DNA from: JBFWWP01 sp050246115
GTDB taxonomy: Bacteria; Planctomycetota; UBA8108; UBA1146; JAJFFE01
Reading direction: 5' to 3'
Assembly: GCA_050246115.1 (NCBI GenBank)
Contig: JBFWWP010000002.1
Location: 1-64,000 of the forward strand
Length of the DNA: 64,000 bases
Made by a program: the position numbers and the translations under genes. Positions 5,721 to 14,508 of the stretch are shown here, piece after piece (the first letter of the stretch is position 1; every line of letters starts with the position of its first letter). The notes beneath the pieces were generated by a model. The model worked only from the letters and a program-made list of their open reading frames with translations. It had not been told where the DNA came from and searched no databases.

Positions 5721-7412
5721 TCACGCCGTCGACCGCGCGCGGCTGCCGACTCGATGACGGCCGAGCTCACGCCGAGCGCGCTCGAATCCCCGCCACCAAT
5801 CCCGAACGCGATCGATCTCCGCGGCCAGCGGAGTGCCCCACGTGCGCTCGAAGATGGTCCGCCACGCCGCGAGATAGCCGTCGGCGCTTTCCTTGGCGAG
5901 CCCTTCGATGCGGGCCTCGAGGCGGTACAGGAAGTAGGGGTAGACGAGTGCGTAGTACACCACCAGTAGGCCGCCGACGAAGAGTAGGGTCGCTGGACTC
6001 AGACTCTGGAGCACCGTCACGAAACCCCGCGCGAGGGAACCCACCCATCCGTCGCTGCTCCCCGGCTCGGGCACGAACCGGGCGAGCGCCCAACCAAGCC
6101 AAGTCGCGGCCACCAAGCCCGGCGGGACATGCTGACGAAGCTTCCAGCCCCACCGAGGCGTGCGCTCGTGGAGCTTCTGCGACCAGCGCGCTCGGAACGT
6201 GTGCAGCTCAGCCTCGTCGTCCTCGCGCTCCTCGGGAAGTGCAATCTGCAGCCGCGTTTCCTCGGTGCGCAGGGCCGCACGGGTCGCATGGCGGGCGAGT
6301 CGCATGGGCCGGCGAAGCAGGTCCTCGGCGAATCCACCGGCGAGGTCTTGGCCGTTCGCAAACGGATCGGCGAAGTCACGCCCCGGCGCCGCGCGGCCGA
6401 ACCTGCGCAGGAAGAAGTGGACGAGGCGAATCGGAAAGGACGACGCCTGCAAGGCGCGCGCGGTGGCCCATGGGCCGAGGCGTGCCGCGAGTTCCGAGCG
6501 GAGGGCCTGGACGACGCTGACGGGCGGCGCCGGGAACTTGCTGGGCACCGCGCTCAGCGCTTCGAGCCAGGCTTCCACCGCAACGGCGGGGAGGGCGGCG
6601 TCGATGGTATCCAAGGTCGCGGCGAGTCGGATCTCCGCATTGGCGGCGAGGACGGCTTGGCGTTCGCGATCGCCTCCGAGTCGATCGAGGCGCGACTGCA
6701 ATTCCGCGAAGTCGCCGGCGCGCGCCGGCTCGGTACGTGCTCGCAGCGCAGACAGCGCGATGATCGTCGGTTGCTGCAGACCGCCGAACCGCTGCAACTT
6801 CTCCAAGAAGTCGAGTCGCACGCGCTCGAGGTCGGCCGGGGCCAGACGATCGATCGCATTGAGCACGAAGATCGCATTCCGCGGCGCCTGCGGAAAGCTC
6901 GCGATCTCGCGGTAGAGGGCGTCGTCACCGTACTTGTCGACGCTGGTGACGACGAGCAGGAGATCGAGGCGCGGGAGCACACGGTGCACTCGGGCCCGGT
7001 GTTCGCGCGCGCGGCTGTCGACATCCGGCAGATCGAGCAGGATCACGCCGCGCAAGGCCTCGATGCGGTGTGGGGGTGGCGGATCTGCGAGATCCGCGAG
7101 ATCGAGCCACGCTGGCAGCGGAAAGTCCTCGTGGCGATAGCCGATCACGCGATCGGTCGTCGGGCGTCGATCCCCGGGCTGTGAGATTGCGGCGTTCGCG
7201 AGCGCGTTGAGGAGCGTCGACTTGCCGACCCCGGTGCCCCCGAGCAACCCGACCACGAGTCGCTTCTCCGCGAGTTCCCGCAGCGCATGTTCGAGCGACT
7301 CGAGGGCGCGCTCGACTTCGGTCGTGACCGGTCCTTCGCAGATCGGACTGGGGATTCCGGAGCGCCAGCGGGCTGCGAACTCGTGCAGGTCGTGGAGTTC
7401 CGGCAGCGTCAC
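5721..7412 (-). CDS. Membrane-associated dynamin/Era-like GTPase (second of a pair)
   Basis: The 563-residue protein carries a GTPase domain: G1 GGTGVGKST (residues 58-66), a TTDR threonine in switch I, G3 DLPDVDS (128-134) and a VLNAIDR segment (N186, D189) as a relaxed G4. The C-terminal third has two hydrophobic segments (around LVAATWLGWALARF and ATLLFVGGLLVVYYALV) followed by an amphipathic helical tail. This fits a membrane-anchored GTPase with a helical effector region. Its ATG overlaps the stop of the upstream gene by four bases, so both GTPases are co-translated. The two proteins are related in domain plan but divergent, which suggests a heteromeric pair. The exact role is unknown; membrane remodelling or envelope stress are possibilities only. 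Confidence 0.75.
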   Translation of the reverse strand: MTLPELHDLHEFAARWRSGIPSPICEGPVTTEVERALESLEHALRELAEKRLVVGLLGGTGVGKSTLLNALANAAISQPGDRRPTTDRVIGYRHEDFPLPAWLDLADLADPPPPHRIEALRGVILLDLPDVDSRAREHRARVHRVLPRLDLLLVVTSVDKYGDDALYREIASFPQAPRNAIFVLNAIDRLAPADLERVRLDFLEKLQRFGGLQQPTIIALSALRARTEPARAGDFAELQSRLDRLGGDRERQAVLAANAEIRLAATLDTIDAALPAVAVEAWLEALSAVPSKFPAPPVSVVQALRSELAARLGPWATARALQASSFPIRLVHFFLRRFGRAAPGRDFADPFANGQDLAGGFAEDLLRRPMRLARHATRAALRTEETRLQIALPEEREDDEAELHTFRARWSQKLHERTPRWGWKLRQHVPPGLVAATWLGWALARFVPEPGSSDGWVGSLARGFVTVLQSLSPATLLFVGGLLVVYYALVYPYFLYRLEARIEGLAKESADGYLAAWRTIFERTWGTPLAAEIDRVRDWWRGFERARRELGRHRVGSRARSTA

Positions 7413-9097
7413 GACGCGCTCCGATCCCAGGCAGCGGTCGCCTGGTCCCAGCCAGTGCGATCCGGCAGGCAGGCCGCCAACCGTGCGAGGTGCTCGCGGT
7501 AAGGCGAGAACGCTTCGCCGAGCACTACGGCGAGTCGCTCGGCGAAGTACTGCGCCAGCCGCTTCTCGACCTCGGCCGCTTCGCCCGTCGATACCAAGTG
7601 CTCGGCGATCTTGGCGACGAACGGACTCAACAGCCCTTGGGCCGCAAGCTCACCCACCGAGAGCAGACCACCGGTCTTGATGAACACGCCCACCATGAGC
7701 GAGTGAAAGACCAGCTGCGAGCCATAGAAGCTGAGCTTGCCGGCGGCCGACAGCCCTTGGGCGATACGCTCCGATTCACGTTCCACCTGCTGCTGGAGTC
7801 CTTCGAAGATCGCTCGCAGCTCGCGCCGGGTCAGCTCGGGATCGGGTGCTTCGAACTCCGGCCACGGCAAAGCGGGCGCGTCGAGGTCCAGCAGCGGCCG
7901 GCCGACGAACCTCAGCTCCTCCGCCAGTTCGAGGCGCAGTTCGTGGAAACGCCCGCGGTTGGCGTCGGTCAACCAGTCGCTCGAGCCCGGCGCTGCCCCT
8001 GCCGTGGATCCGCCGCCGCCGACCTGCGCCCGCAACCACTGGAAGGGCGCCATCAGCCAGCGTCGCGGCTCCCGCAAGAGATCGTAGCGTTGGATCATCT
8101 TCACGAAGCGTCGCTGCAACTCGGCGCGCATGGCCGCGTCGAGTTCGAGTGGCATGCGGCGGCCGAGGCGCGCCGGCAACTCGTCGCGCAGCCGCGTCAA
8201 CTCGGTGAGCGAACGCGTACGGGCTGCCGACTGAGCGACGATCCACGGCTCGATCGCCGTCTTGCGAAGGGTGCGCTCGGACGTCTCGAGCGCTCGGCGC
8301 AACGAGTCGAACACGGTTCGCGGATTCTGCGGCAGCGCCAGCATGGTTCGCAGGGGCGTGCCGTCGGCGTCGCACGCGGGCGCTCGCGTGCTCCCGATCG
8401 GCAGCCGCCCGACCGCGTGTGGGGGAGGGAGCCCGCGCTGCGCGAGCAGCTCGCGGAAGTCGCCAAGGGCCGCCGAACCTTCGTCCTTGTTGAAGATCGT
8501 GGCGGTGAGTTTCCCCAATGGCAGCAGGGCTTCGATCTGATCCCACACCGAGGCGTCGGCGTACTTGTCCGGGCTGACCACCAAGATCGCACGCTCGGCG
8601 CGCTCGGCGAGGACGTTTGCGGTATGGCGGTTGGCGACCTCGACGCCGTCGAAGTCGGGCGTGTCCACCAGCGCCTGATGGCCGAGCCATGACTCCGCCT
8701 CGCGCGCGGGGTGCCAATCGATGGCGAGTGGGCTGCGCGCGAGGATCTCGTCGGCGCGGAAGAACTCGACGACATGCGGTGCGGCCACCCCGATGGGGCG
8801 CGTGGTGCACGGTCGAATCGCTCCCGCCGGGCTCACGGTGCGTCCGACGATGCCGTTGAACAGGGTCGACTTCCCAGCGCCGGTCGGGCCGAACAGTATC
8901 GTGAGGATCGGAGCGTCGGTACGCAGAGCGCGGCGGTGGGCCACGAGCTCGAGCGCGCGGGCCCAGGTACGGAGTTCCTCCCAACCGCCGACGGCGGGCC
9001 CGACCGTGGCCAGCCGACCGGCCAGTTCGATGAGAGAGTCGGGGCGGGCAGCGCCTTCGGGAGTGGTGTCGTAGAGCGACTCGGTCGGTGCGGTCAC
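7409..9097 (-). CDS. Dynamin/Era-like GTPase (first of a pair)
   Basis: From GTG 9097 the product has 562 residues, with G1 GPTGAGKST (70-78), TTRP in switch I, G3 DTPDFDG (145-151), a VSPDKYAD segment and FNKDEG as G4 (N203). A long helical region follows, and near the C-terminus a hydrophobic stretch (YGSQLVFHSLMVGVF, then GGLLSVGELAAQGLL) could enter or lie on a membrane. I chose the GTG because AGAGGA lies about ten bases before it; the frame extends to 9241 with Pro/Ser-rich sequence and an alternative ATG at 9145. The gene is divergent from the ECF sigma gene and leads a two-gene operon with the next GTPase. Confidence 0.7.
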   Translation of the reverse strand: MTAPTESLYDTTPEGAARPDSLIELAGRLATVGPAVGGWEELRTWARALELVAHRRALRTDAPILTILFGPTGAGKSTLFNGIVGRTVSPAGAIRPCTTRPIGVAAPHVVEFFRADEILARSPLAIDWHPAREAESWLGHQALVDTPDFDGVEVANRHTANVLAERAERAILVVSPDKYADASVWDQIEALLPLGKLTATIFNKDEGSAALGDFRELLAQRGLPPPHAVGRLPIGSTRAPACDADGTPLRTMLALPQNPRTVFDSLRRALETSERTLRKTAIEPWIVAQSAARTRSLTELTRLRDELPARLGRRMPLELDAAMRAELQRRFVKMIQRYDLLREPRRWLMAPFQWLRAQVGGGGSTAGAAPGSSDWLTDANRGRFHELRLELAEELRFVGRPLLDLDAPALPWPEFEAPDPELTRRELRAIFEGLQQQVERESERIAQGLSAAGKLSFYGSQLVFHSLMVGVFIKTGGLLSVGELAAQGLLSPFVAKIAEHLVSTGEAAEVEKRLAQYFAERLAVVLGEAFSPYREHLARLAACLPDRTGWDQATAAWDRSAS

Positions 9098-9343
9098 GAG
9101 GCAGTCCTCTACCCGGGCGGACGGTTGTGCCAGTACTCCGCGCATCTCGGGCGGGCGCAGCGACTGCGGCGGGCACGGGCTCGATCCGGGGCCGCTGACC
9201 GAAGGACTCGCGGGCGAATCGGGGATCGAGGCCGGCACCATACCAGATCGCTGGAGAGCCGCAACGGAGCGCCAGGCGGTGGGTGGTGAGTTCCGATATC
9301 GCAGGGGGGCCGGGCCTGGCCTACAATGCCGGCCGAATTGTCG

Positions 9344-9370
9344 GGAACTGCAACCGGGCGGTGCAACGTT
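9344..9370 (+). promoter_or_regulatory. Candidate ECF-type promoter of the sigma operon
   Basis: GGAACT (9344-9349) and CGTT (9367-9370) are separated by 17 bases, matching the common ECF promoter pattern of a GGAAC -35 and a CGTT-type -10. It lies about 50 bases before the sigma factor start, so the sigma factor may activate its own operon. Confidence 0.45.
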
Positions 9371-9417
9371 GCACCCACCGGATCCGCCGGGAGGCCGTGG
9401 CGTGGGAGGCGGGGGGG

Positions 9418-10062
9418 ATGGGCCGGAAGGCGAGGCGTCAGGATTTGTTCGAGCGCGTGGCGATGCCGCACTTCGCCGCCGTTTACGACTTCGGTTTCAG
9501 TCTCATCCGCAGTCCGAGTCTGGCGGAGGATCTGACGCAGGAGACGTTCCTGAACGCCTATCGCAACTTCGAGGCGTTTCGGGTCGGGACCAACTGCAAG
9601 GCGTGGCTGTTCAAGATCTGCAAGAACCTGTTCATCGATCAGTTCCGGATGAAGAAGAGGCGACCGCAGCACCTCGCGATCGACGACTCCGAGCCGACGC
9701 AAGAAGACTTGCCCCGTGATCGGCGCGCGTTCGAGGTGAATGGGATCGACAGCGAGGCCATCTTCTTTGACTTGTTCGGCGATGAGGTCAATCGGTTCCT
9801 GCAAGAGTTGCCGGGGGATTTCCGCCGCGCCCTGCTCCTCTGCGACCTGGACGGGATGTCCTACGAGGAGATCGCGGAATTGATGGATACGCCGATCGGC
9901 ACGGTCCGGTCGCGGATCTCGCGGGCGCGGAGTGTCTTGCGAGAGAAGTTGGAAGACTACGCGCGCGAGTTGGGGTACTTGCGAGTATCCGACCCGGATT
10001 GTGACGAAACCTCGGGCCAAGATTGCGACGAGACCTCCCACCAAGATTGCGACGAAAGATGA
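9418..10062 (+). CDS. ECF-family RNA polymerase sigma factor
   Basis: The 214-residue protein has the two ECF domains. Region 2 runs from AAVYDFGFSLIRS through LAEDLTQETFLNAYRNF and CKAWLFKICKNLFIDQFR. Region 4 includes LPGDFRRALLLCDLDGMSYEEIAELMDTP and the helix-turn-helix GTVRSRISRARSVLREKL. It directs RNA polymerase to stress or envelope genes when released from its anti-sigma factor, which overlaps it by four bases (ATGA at 10059). I chose ATG 9418 for its GGAGG site; the frame opens at 9283. The C-terminus carries an unusual repeated tail in which DCDE recurs three times (DPDCDETSGQ, DCDETSHQ, DCDER), adding three cysteines not normal for the family. Confidence 0.88.
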   Translation: MGRKARRQDLFERVAMPHFAAVYDFGFSLIRSPSLAEDLTQETFLNAYRNFEAFRVGTNCKAWLFKICKNLFIDQFRMKKRRPQHLAIDDSEPTQEDLPRDRRAFEVNGIDSEAIFFDLFGDEVNRFLQELPGDFRRALLLCDLDGMSYEEIAELMDTPIGTVRSRISRARSVLREKLEDYARELGYLRVSDPDCDETSGQDCDETSHQDCDER

Positions 10063-11105
10063 GTAGCTGCGACGACATTGCGAAACGGCTTCACGAGTGG
10101 GCCGACGGGGAACTGACCGCGTCGGTCCTCCTGGACGTCGAGTCCCACTTGGGCAGTTGCGAAGACTGTCGGCGACAGGCCGAGTCGATTCGCAGCGTCA
10201 AGAGGCTGGTGCAGGTGAAAGGCCGTCTGGTGCCCGCGCCGCCGGGGCTCGAGGACCGAGTCCGGGCCGCGATCGCGCGGGAGCGGACCGGCTCGGGCTC
10301 GGCCAGGCCCCCCGCGGTGTTATTGCGTTGGAGCTGGGTTCGCATCGCAGCGACGTTGGTCCTGGTTGCGGTGGCCGGCGCCATCTTACAGCTGCAGCGG
10401 CCGGCCGCGCCGCGGTTCCTCGTGCATGCGAGCATGGCTCACGAGGCGCTCCAACAGCATCGAGACGGGCCGCAGAACTACCGCCCGAAGTGCGCGGTCG
10501 AAGTCTCTCGGTACCTGGAGGGGAAGCAACTCCCGGCGGAACTCCCACCGTTTCCGGAGCAGCTCGCGCGAGTCGTGGGCGTAGGCTCATCGCGTTTCGG
10601 GGGCTGGTGCGACGCCGTTCATCTCCGGTACGAGCGTGTTGGCCGCCCCGGCGCGTTCTCGTTGTTCGTGATTCCGGCGGAGATCAAGCTCGGCCCGGAC
10701 GAGCGGCGGACGATGTGGCACAACTTCTGTCTGTGCCACCGGCTCGGGGAGAACACGGTGATCTGCTTCCGGCGGTTGGGGACCTACTACTCGATCGTGC
10801 TCGACGATCCCGACGAGGACTTCCGGCAACAGCTACTGAGTTGGGGGATGGCCCCGAGCGCAGGGGCGGGAGCGGGGATGATGAAGAAGGATGGGCCCGG
10901 GGCGCCCGGTGGGACCGCCACGGGCGAGCCGCCGTTGGACTCCGCCCCCGGGAAGACGATGCACGACAAGACCGCGAGTGACGCCCCGACGAGTGACGCC
11001 CCGACGAGTGACGCCCCGACGAGTGACGCCCCGACGAGGGACGCCCCGACGAGGGACGCCCCGACGAGGGACTCGCCGGCGATGGAGAAGAAGGGCGACT
11101 CTTAA
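10059..11105 (+). CDS. Membrane anti-sigma factor with zinc-finger N-terminus
   Basis: The 348-residue protein begins with a zinc-binding anti-sigma motif: a first Cys, then HLGSCEDC (H-x3-C-x2-C). A single membrane helix follows (about residues 103-120, WVRIAATLVLVAVAGAIL), so the N-terminus faces the cytoplasm and holds the sigma factor. The extracytoplasmic part is Cys-rich (KCAVEV, GGWCDA, FCLCHR, VICFRR) with a VGSSRFGGW segment; it may sense redox or metal state. The last 50 residues are a tandem repeat of S/R-DAPT from a 15-bp DNA repeat. The start is fixed by the overlap with the sigma stop. Confidence 0.8.
   Translation: MSSCDDIAKRLHEWADGELTASVLLDVESHLGSCEDCRRQAESIRSVKRLVQVKGRLVPAPPGLEDRVRAAIARERTGSGSARPPAVLLRWSWVRIAATLVLVAVAGAILQLQRPAAPRFLVHASMAHEALQQHRDGPQNYRPKCAVEVSRYLEGKQLPAELPPFPEQLARVVGVGSSRFGGWCDAVHLRYERVGRPGAFSLFVIPAEIKLGPDERRTMWHNFCLCHRLGENTVICFRRLGTYYSIVLDDPDEDFRQQLLSWGMAPSAGAGAGMMKKDGPGAPGGTATGEPPLDSAPGKTMHDKTASDAPTSDAPTSDAPTSDAPTRDAPTRDAPTRDSPAMEKKGDS
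10976..11080 (+). repeat. 15-bp tandem repeat, seven units, inside the anti-sigma gene
   Basis: The unit GAGTGACGCCCCGAC occurs four times exactly, then twice as GAGGGACGCCCCGAC and once more diverged. It encodes SDAPT/RDAPT pentapeptides in frame, so unit number can change without a frameshift. Confidence 0.9.
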
Positions 11106-11224
11106 GGTCCTCGTCGGCGCAGGTCCGGGGCCGAGTCCTCGAGCCATCGTGGCCCCGCTTGCTCCGCTCGTGCCGCGACCCCCGTCACCCCGCCCGATCC
11201 GAGGTTGCGACTTGCGACTCGTCG

Positions 11225-11998
11225 TCAGCGGTGGCGCACCAGGGCGACGACCCAGGCAGCGACGCTTGCCGCGCCGGCTTCGGTCAGTGCGCGCGCGCAC
11301 TGCTCGAGAGTGCTTCCCGTGGTGGCGACATCATCGATGATGACGACCCGTTTCCCGCGGACCTTCCGCTGCGATCGTCGTGGGTAGGCGAACGCGCCGG
11401 CAAGGTTCGAACGGCGGGCGGCACCCGTCCGGCTCGTCTGCGGGGGACGCCATTTGCGTCGGGGCGGTGGAAGCCGCGGCAAGCCGGTGCGGCGGCCGAT
11501 CTCGACCCCGAGCCGTTCCGAAAGTGGCGTCCCGCGCCGTAGCCAGCGCCACGGGTCGCGGGGGACGGCGCACCAGCCGTCGGGCACGAAGGCCAAACCG
11601 GCGGCCGCGCATGCCGCCGGTCCGCAACTCTCGCCGATCAAGTCGGCCAGCACCAGGAGGGCGGCTCGATCCCCTTGCCACTTCGCTCGCAGGATCAAGT
11701 CCCGTGCGCCGTCTTCGTGCCAGACCGCGCCAAACACCGGAACCGCCAGGCTCGTCGCGCGGCAGAAGTCGCAGGGAGTGTGGGTCGCGTCGACCTCCTC
11801 GCCCCGGCATTGAGCACACGGCGGGACGATTCGGGGGAGTGCGCGGTCGCAGGCGGTGCAGAGGCGTCGCGGCCCGCTCGCCCCAGGGGGGGCGTCCGAC
11901 GGGAGCTGTCCGGGGGGCGGGCACGACGGTGGCCTGGGTCTCACGACGGATTCGGACCGGGTGACCTGGCTGCGGCAGAGCACGCAAATCGGCGGCAC
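11225..11998 (-). CDS. comF: ComF-family phosphoribosyltransferase-like protein
   Basis: This 257-residue protein has the ComF layout: N-terminal cysteine pairs of a zinc finger (CVLC, CTAC, CAQC and CDFC), a central region around FGAVWHEDGARDLILRAKWQGD, and a C-terminal phosphoribosyltransferase fold with the PRPP-binding loop VVIIDDVATTGSTL. ComF proteins act in DNA uptake or in linked replication/repair processes, in contact with PriA and related factors. The insertion around PRPPSCPPPGQLPSDAPPGA between the first two Cys pairs is long and Pro-rich. It converges with the sigma operon and has no competence partner nearby. Confidence 0.8.
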   Translation of the reverse strand: MPPICVLCRSQVTRSESVVRPRPPSCPPPGQLPSDAPPGASGPRRLCTACDRALPRIVPPCAQCRGEEVDATHTPCDFCRATSLAVPVFGAVWHEDGARDLILRAKWQGDRAALLVLADLIGESCGPAACAAAGLAFVPDGWCAVPRDPWRWLRRGTPLSERLGVEIGRRTGLPRLPPPRRKWRPPQTSRTGAARRSNLAGAFAYPRRSQRKVRGKRVVIIDDVATTGSTLEQCARALTEAGAASVAAWVVALVRHR

Positions 11999-12125
11999 GA
12001 GCAGGGCGAGGAACTCGGCCCAGGCAGGCCGGAATCGGTCGGTGGCCCGGCGACGGACGGCTCCGAAACGTCCCAGAAGGCTATGGCTTTCAGTTGACCA
12101 GGTCGCTATCTTCCTGGCCTTCCGT

Positions 12126-12198
12126 GGCGGTGTAGCTCAGTCGGTAGAGCAAAGGAATCATAATCCTTGGGTCCGGGGTTCGAATCCCTGCGCCGCTA
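12126..12198 (+). tRNA. tRNA-Met (anticodon CAT)
   Basis: A full cloverleaf can be drawn. The acceptor stem GGCGGTG pairs with CGCCGCT (G-T closing pair), the D arm is GCTC/GAGC, the anticodon arm AAGGA/TCCTT carries loop ATCATAA, and the T arm CGGGG/CCCTG carries TTCGAAT. The anticodon is CAT and the sequence looks like elongator tRNA-Met, though a CAT tRNA-Ile cannot be fully excluded. CCA is not encoded. The tRNA lies 5' of rpmB. Confidence 0.9.
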
Positions 12199-12409
12199 CT
12201 TCTGAAACGATATCCAGCCGGCTTCGCGATTCCTGGTCGGTCACCCGCGCCGCGAGGTTCCGAAGCAAAGCCGCTGCCGTCGCCGGTGGCGACCTTGCGC
12301 CGGCAGCAGGCTGTGCCGGCAGGAACGCTGAGCCGGTACTGCTCCGGTACGAGCAACGGCCGGCTGCGGGGGTGGCGCTCGAAGGCGCGTACGAGAGAGG
12401 TCGACTTCC

Positions 12410-12661
12410 ATGTCGAGAGTTTGTGAGACCTGTGGGAAGCACACCCAGCGTGGCAACAAGTTGTGCTATCGCGGCAAAGCCAAGTACCTCGGTGGGGTCG
12501 GCATCAAGATCACCGGCAAGGTGCGCCGAACCTTTCAGCCCAACCTGCAGAAGGTCAAAGTGCAGCAGGGGGGCACCAACAAGCGCATGACGGTGTGCAC
12601 CCGTTGTTTGCGTCGCGGTAAGGTGCAGAAGCGTCCACTCCGGCCAACGACCACGGCTTGA
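12410..12661 (+). CDS. rpmB: 50S ribosomal protein L28
   Basis: The 83-residue basic protein has the L28 signature: CETCGKHTQRGNK near the start, then KITGKVRRTFQPNLQKVKV and RMTVCTRCLRRGKVQK. The two CxxC pairs (CETC and CTRC) suggest a zinc-binding form of L28. It belongs to the large ribosomal subunit. AGAGG lies about nine bases before the ATG. gatC starts five bases after its stop, and a tRNA gene lies upstream, making this a translation cluster. Confidence 0.93.
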   Translation: MSRVCETCGKHTQRGNKLCYRGKAKYLGGVGIKITGKVRRTFQPNLQKVKVQQGGTNKRMTVCTRCLRRGKVQKRPLRPTTTA

Positions 12662-12665
12662 GGCC

Positions 12666-12971
12666 ATGGACGAGGCCGAGGTCCGAGCGCTGGCCGAGTT
12701 GGCTCGCTTGGAACTGGATGCGGAGCAGATTCCCGCACTGGCGGCGCATTGCCAACGGATGCTGGACTTCGTGGCGCTGCTCGCGCGCCTCGACGTCGGG
12801 GGGGTCGGGGGGGTCGGGGCAAATCTGCACTCTCCGCTAGCGCTGGGAGAGTTGCGGCCCGATGTCCCGACGCGGATTGCGGCCACCGATGAAGAGCTTC
12901 GTCGGGCTGTGCTCGCGAACGCGCCGGCCGCCGACGCGTCATGCTTCGTCGTACCGCGGGTGATCGGCTGA
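12666..12971 (+). CDS. gatC: Asp-tRNA(Asn)/Glu-tRNA(Gln) amidotransferase subunit C
   Basis: The 101-residue protein has the GatC pattern LAELARLELDAEQI near the start, a central linker, a MLDFVALLARLDV helix and the conserved end with LREV-like and ASCFVVPRVIG sequence. GatC stabilises the GatA/GatB complex, which converts misacylated Glu-tRNA(Gln) or Asp-tRNA(Asn) to the correct amide form. The central GGVGGVG insertion is a small local repeat. It forms an operon with gatA and gatB just downstream. Confidence 0.9.
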   Translation: MDEAEVRALAELARLELDAEQIPALAAHCQRMLDFVALLARLDVGGVGGVGANLHSPLALGELRPDVPTRIAATDEELRRAVLANAPAADASCFVVPRVIG

Positions 12972-13011
12972 GCGCTCTGGCCACCGGGGCGACGCGGCGG
13001 TCGGCCCGGCC

Positions 13012-14508
13012 GTGAACGGGGACCCGCTCGTGACTCTCCTTCCGCCCGAAGTCACCGCTCTGGACTACCGCCACGCGATCGCCGATCGCCAGATCGGGGC
13101 CGAGGCCGGCATCGAACGTTTCCTGCACGCGCTGCGCCAGCTGGACGCCCGCGTTCAGGCCGTTCTCGAGTGCTATGAGCACGAGGCACTCACGGCCGCG
13201 CGCGTCGTCGATCGCGAACTGGCGCAGGGGCGGGTCGCGCGACCGCTCGAGGGCGTGCCCTTCACCGTCAAGGGCAACTTGTCGACAGAGTTCGGCACCA
13301 CCAACGCCGGCAGTCGCATCCTGGAGGGGTTTCGGGCGCTCGCCGATGCCACCGCGGTCCGGCGGTTGCGCGCGGCTGGCGCCATCCTGGTCGCGAAGAC
13401 GAATCTCGATGAGTTCGGGATGGGGTCTTCGTGCGAGAACTCCGCCTTTCACCCGACTCGGAACCCCTGGAACAAGAAGTGGGTTCCGGGCGGTTCGTCG
13501 GGTGGTGCCGCAGCCCTCGCTGCGGGTCTCGGCGGGTCGTTTCACCTAGGCACCGACACCGGCGGTTCGATTCGTCAGCCGGCGGCGTTTTGTCACGTGA
13601 CCGGGATGAAGCCAAGCTATGGCGCAGTCTCGCGTGCCGGCGTGTTGGCTTTCGGATCTTCTCTGGACCAGGTTGGGGTCTTGGGGCGCTCGGCCGCGGA
13701 TGCCCGGGCCGTGCTCGCGGTCATGGGCGGCCACGACGCCCTCGACGCGACGAGTCGACGAGAGCCGACGCTGACGCCGCCTCCCGCGCCGCCGTGGCGG
13801 GTCGGCCTGCCCCGCGAGTACTTCGCGAGCGGAATCGACCCGCAAGTGACCGAGAAGGTGCGCGCCGCGGTGGGACTCCTCGAGGCGCTCGGGTGCGTCG
13901 TGGTCGAGGTGTCGCTCCCGCACACCGAGTATGCCAACGCTTGCTACCAGATCGTGTCGACGGCCGAAGCGTCTTCGAACCTCGCGCGCTACGACGGCAT
14001 TCACTATGGCGTACGCACCGGCACGGGCGAACTCGCGGCGGTGTACCGCGCGTCGCGCGGACGAGGCTTCGGTGCGGAGGTTCAACGTCGCATTCTACTC
14101 GGGACCTTCGTCCTCACGGCTGGCCACGCCGACGCCTACTACCAGCGAGCGCTGCGGGTGCGGTCGAAGATCCGCGAGGACTTCGAGCGCGTGTTTCGAG
14201 ACGTCGACGTGCTGGTCGCTCCGACCAGTCCAGTCCTGCCGTTCGCGCTCGGGGAGCGCGTCACGGACCCGCTCGCCCTGTACGCTTGCGATGTTCTGAC
14301 GGTGCCGGCGAGCCTCGCAGGCCTGCCGGGCGTTTCGGTCCCCTGTGGGCGCGCAGGCGGTGGTGAACCGGTCGGTCTGCAGATCTTGGGCCCGGTGGGG
14401 GGGGACTCCTTGGTGCTTGCCGTCGCCGAGGCCTACCAGGCGCGTTCGGACCACCATCGAGCGCTCGCCCACGACCCGACCTCCGGGAACGGAGGCGCCG
14501 CCGCATGA
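13012..14508 (+). CDS. gatA: Asp-tRNA(Asn)/Glu-tRNA(Gln) amidotransferase subunit A
   Basis: The 498-residue amidase-signature enzyme releases ammonia from glutamine for transamidation. The catalytic triad is in place: K87 (GVPFTVKGN), S162 in PGGSSGGAAA and nucleophile S186 in TDTGGSIRQPA, with the same 24-residue spacing between the serines as in characterised GatA. The FGMGSSCENSAF and SSLDQVG segments are also typical. The start is GTG 13012. Its TGA stop overlaps the gatB ATG by four bases, which also shows that TGA is a normal stop in this genome. Confidence 0.95.
   Translation: MNGDPLVTLLPPEVTALDYRHAIADRQIGAEAGIERFLHALRQLDARVQAVLECYEHEALTAARVVDRELAQGRVARPLEGVPFTVKGNLSTEFGTTNAGSRILEGFRALADATAVRRLRAAGAILVAKTNLDEFGMGSSCENSAFHPTRNPWNKKWVPGGSSGGAAALAAGLGGSFHLGTDTGGSIRQPAAFCHVTGMKPSYGAVSRAGVLAFGSSLDQVGVLGRSAADARAVLAVMGGHDALDATSRREPTLTPPPAPPWRVGLPREYFASGIDPQVTEKVRAAVGLLEALGCVVVEVSLPHTEYANACYQIVSTAEASSNLARYDGIHYGVRTGTGELAAVYRASRGRGFGAEVQRRILLGTFVLTAGHADAYYQRALRVRSKIREDFERVFRDVDVLVAPTSPVLPFALGERVTDPLALYACDVLTVPASLAGLPGVSVPCGRAGGGEPVGLQILGPVGGDSLVLAVAEAYQARSDHHRALAHDPTSGNGGAAA

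Noticed and set aside
10976..11080. Short direct repeats considered as a CRISPR-like array
   Set aside because: The units are contiguous 15-mers without spacers and code in frame inside the anti-sigma gene.
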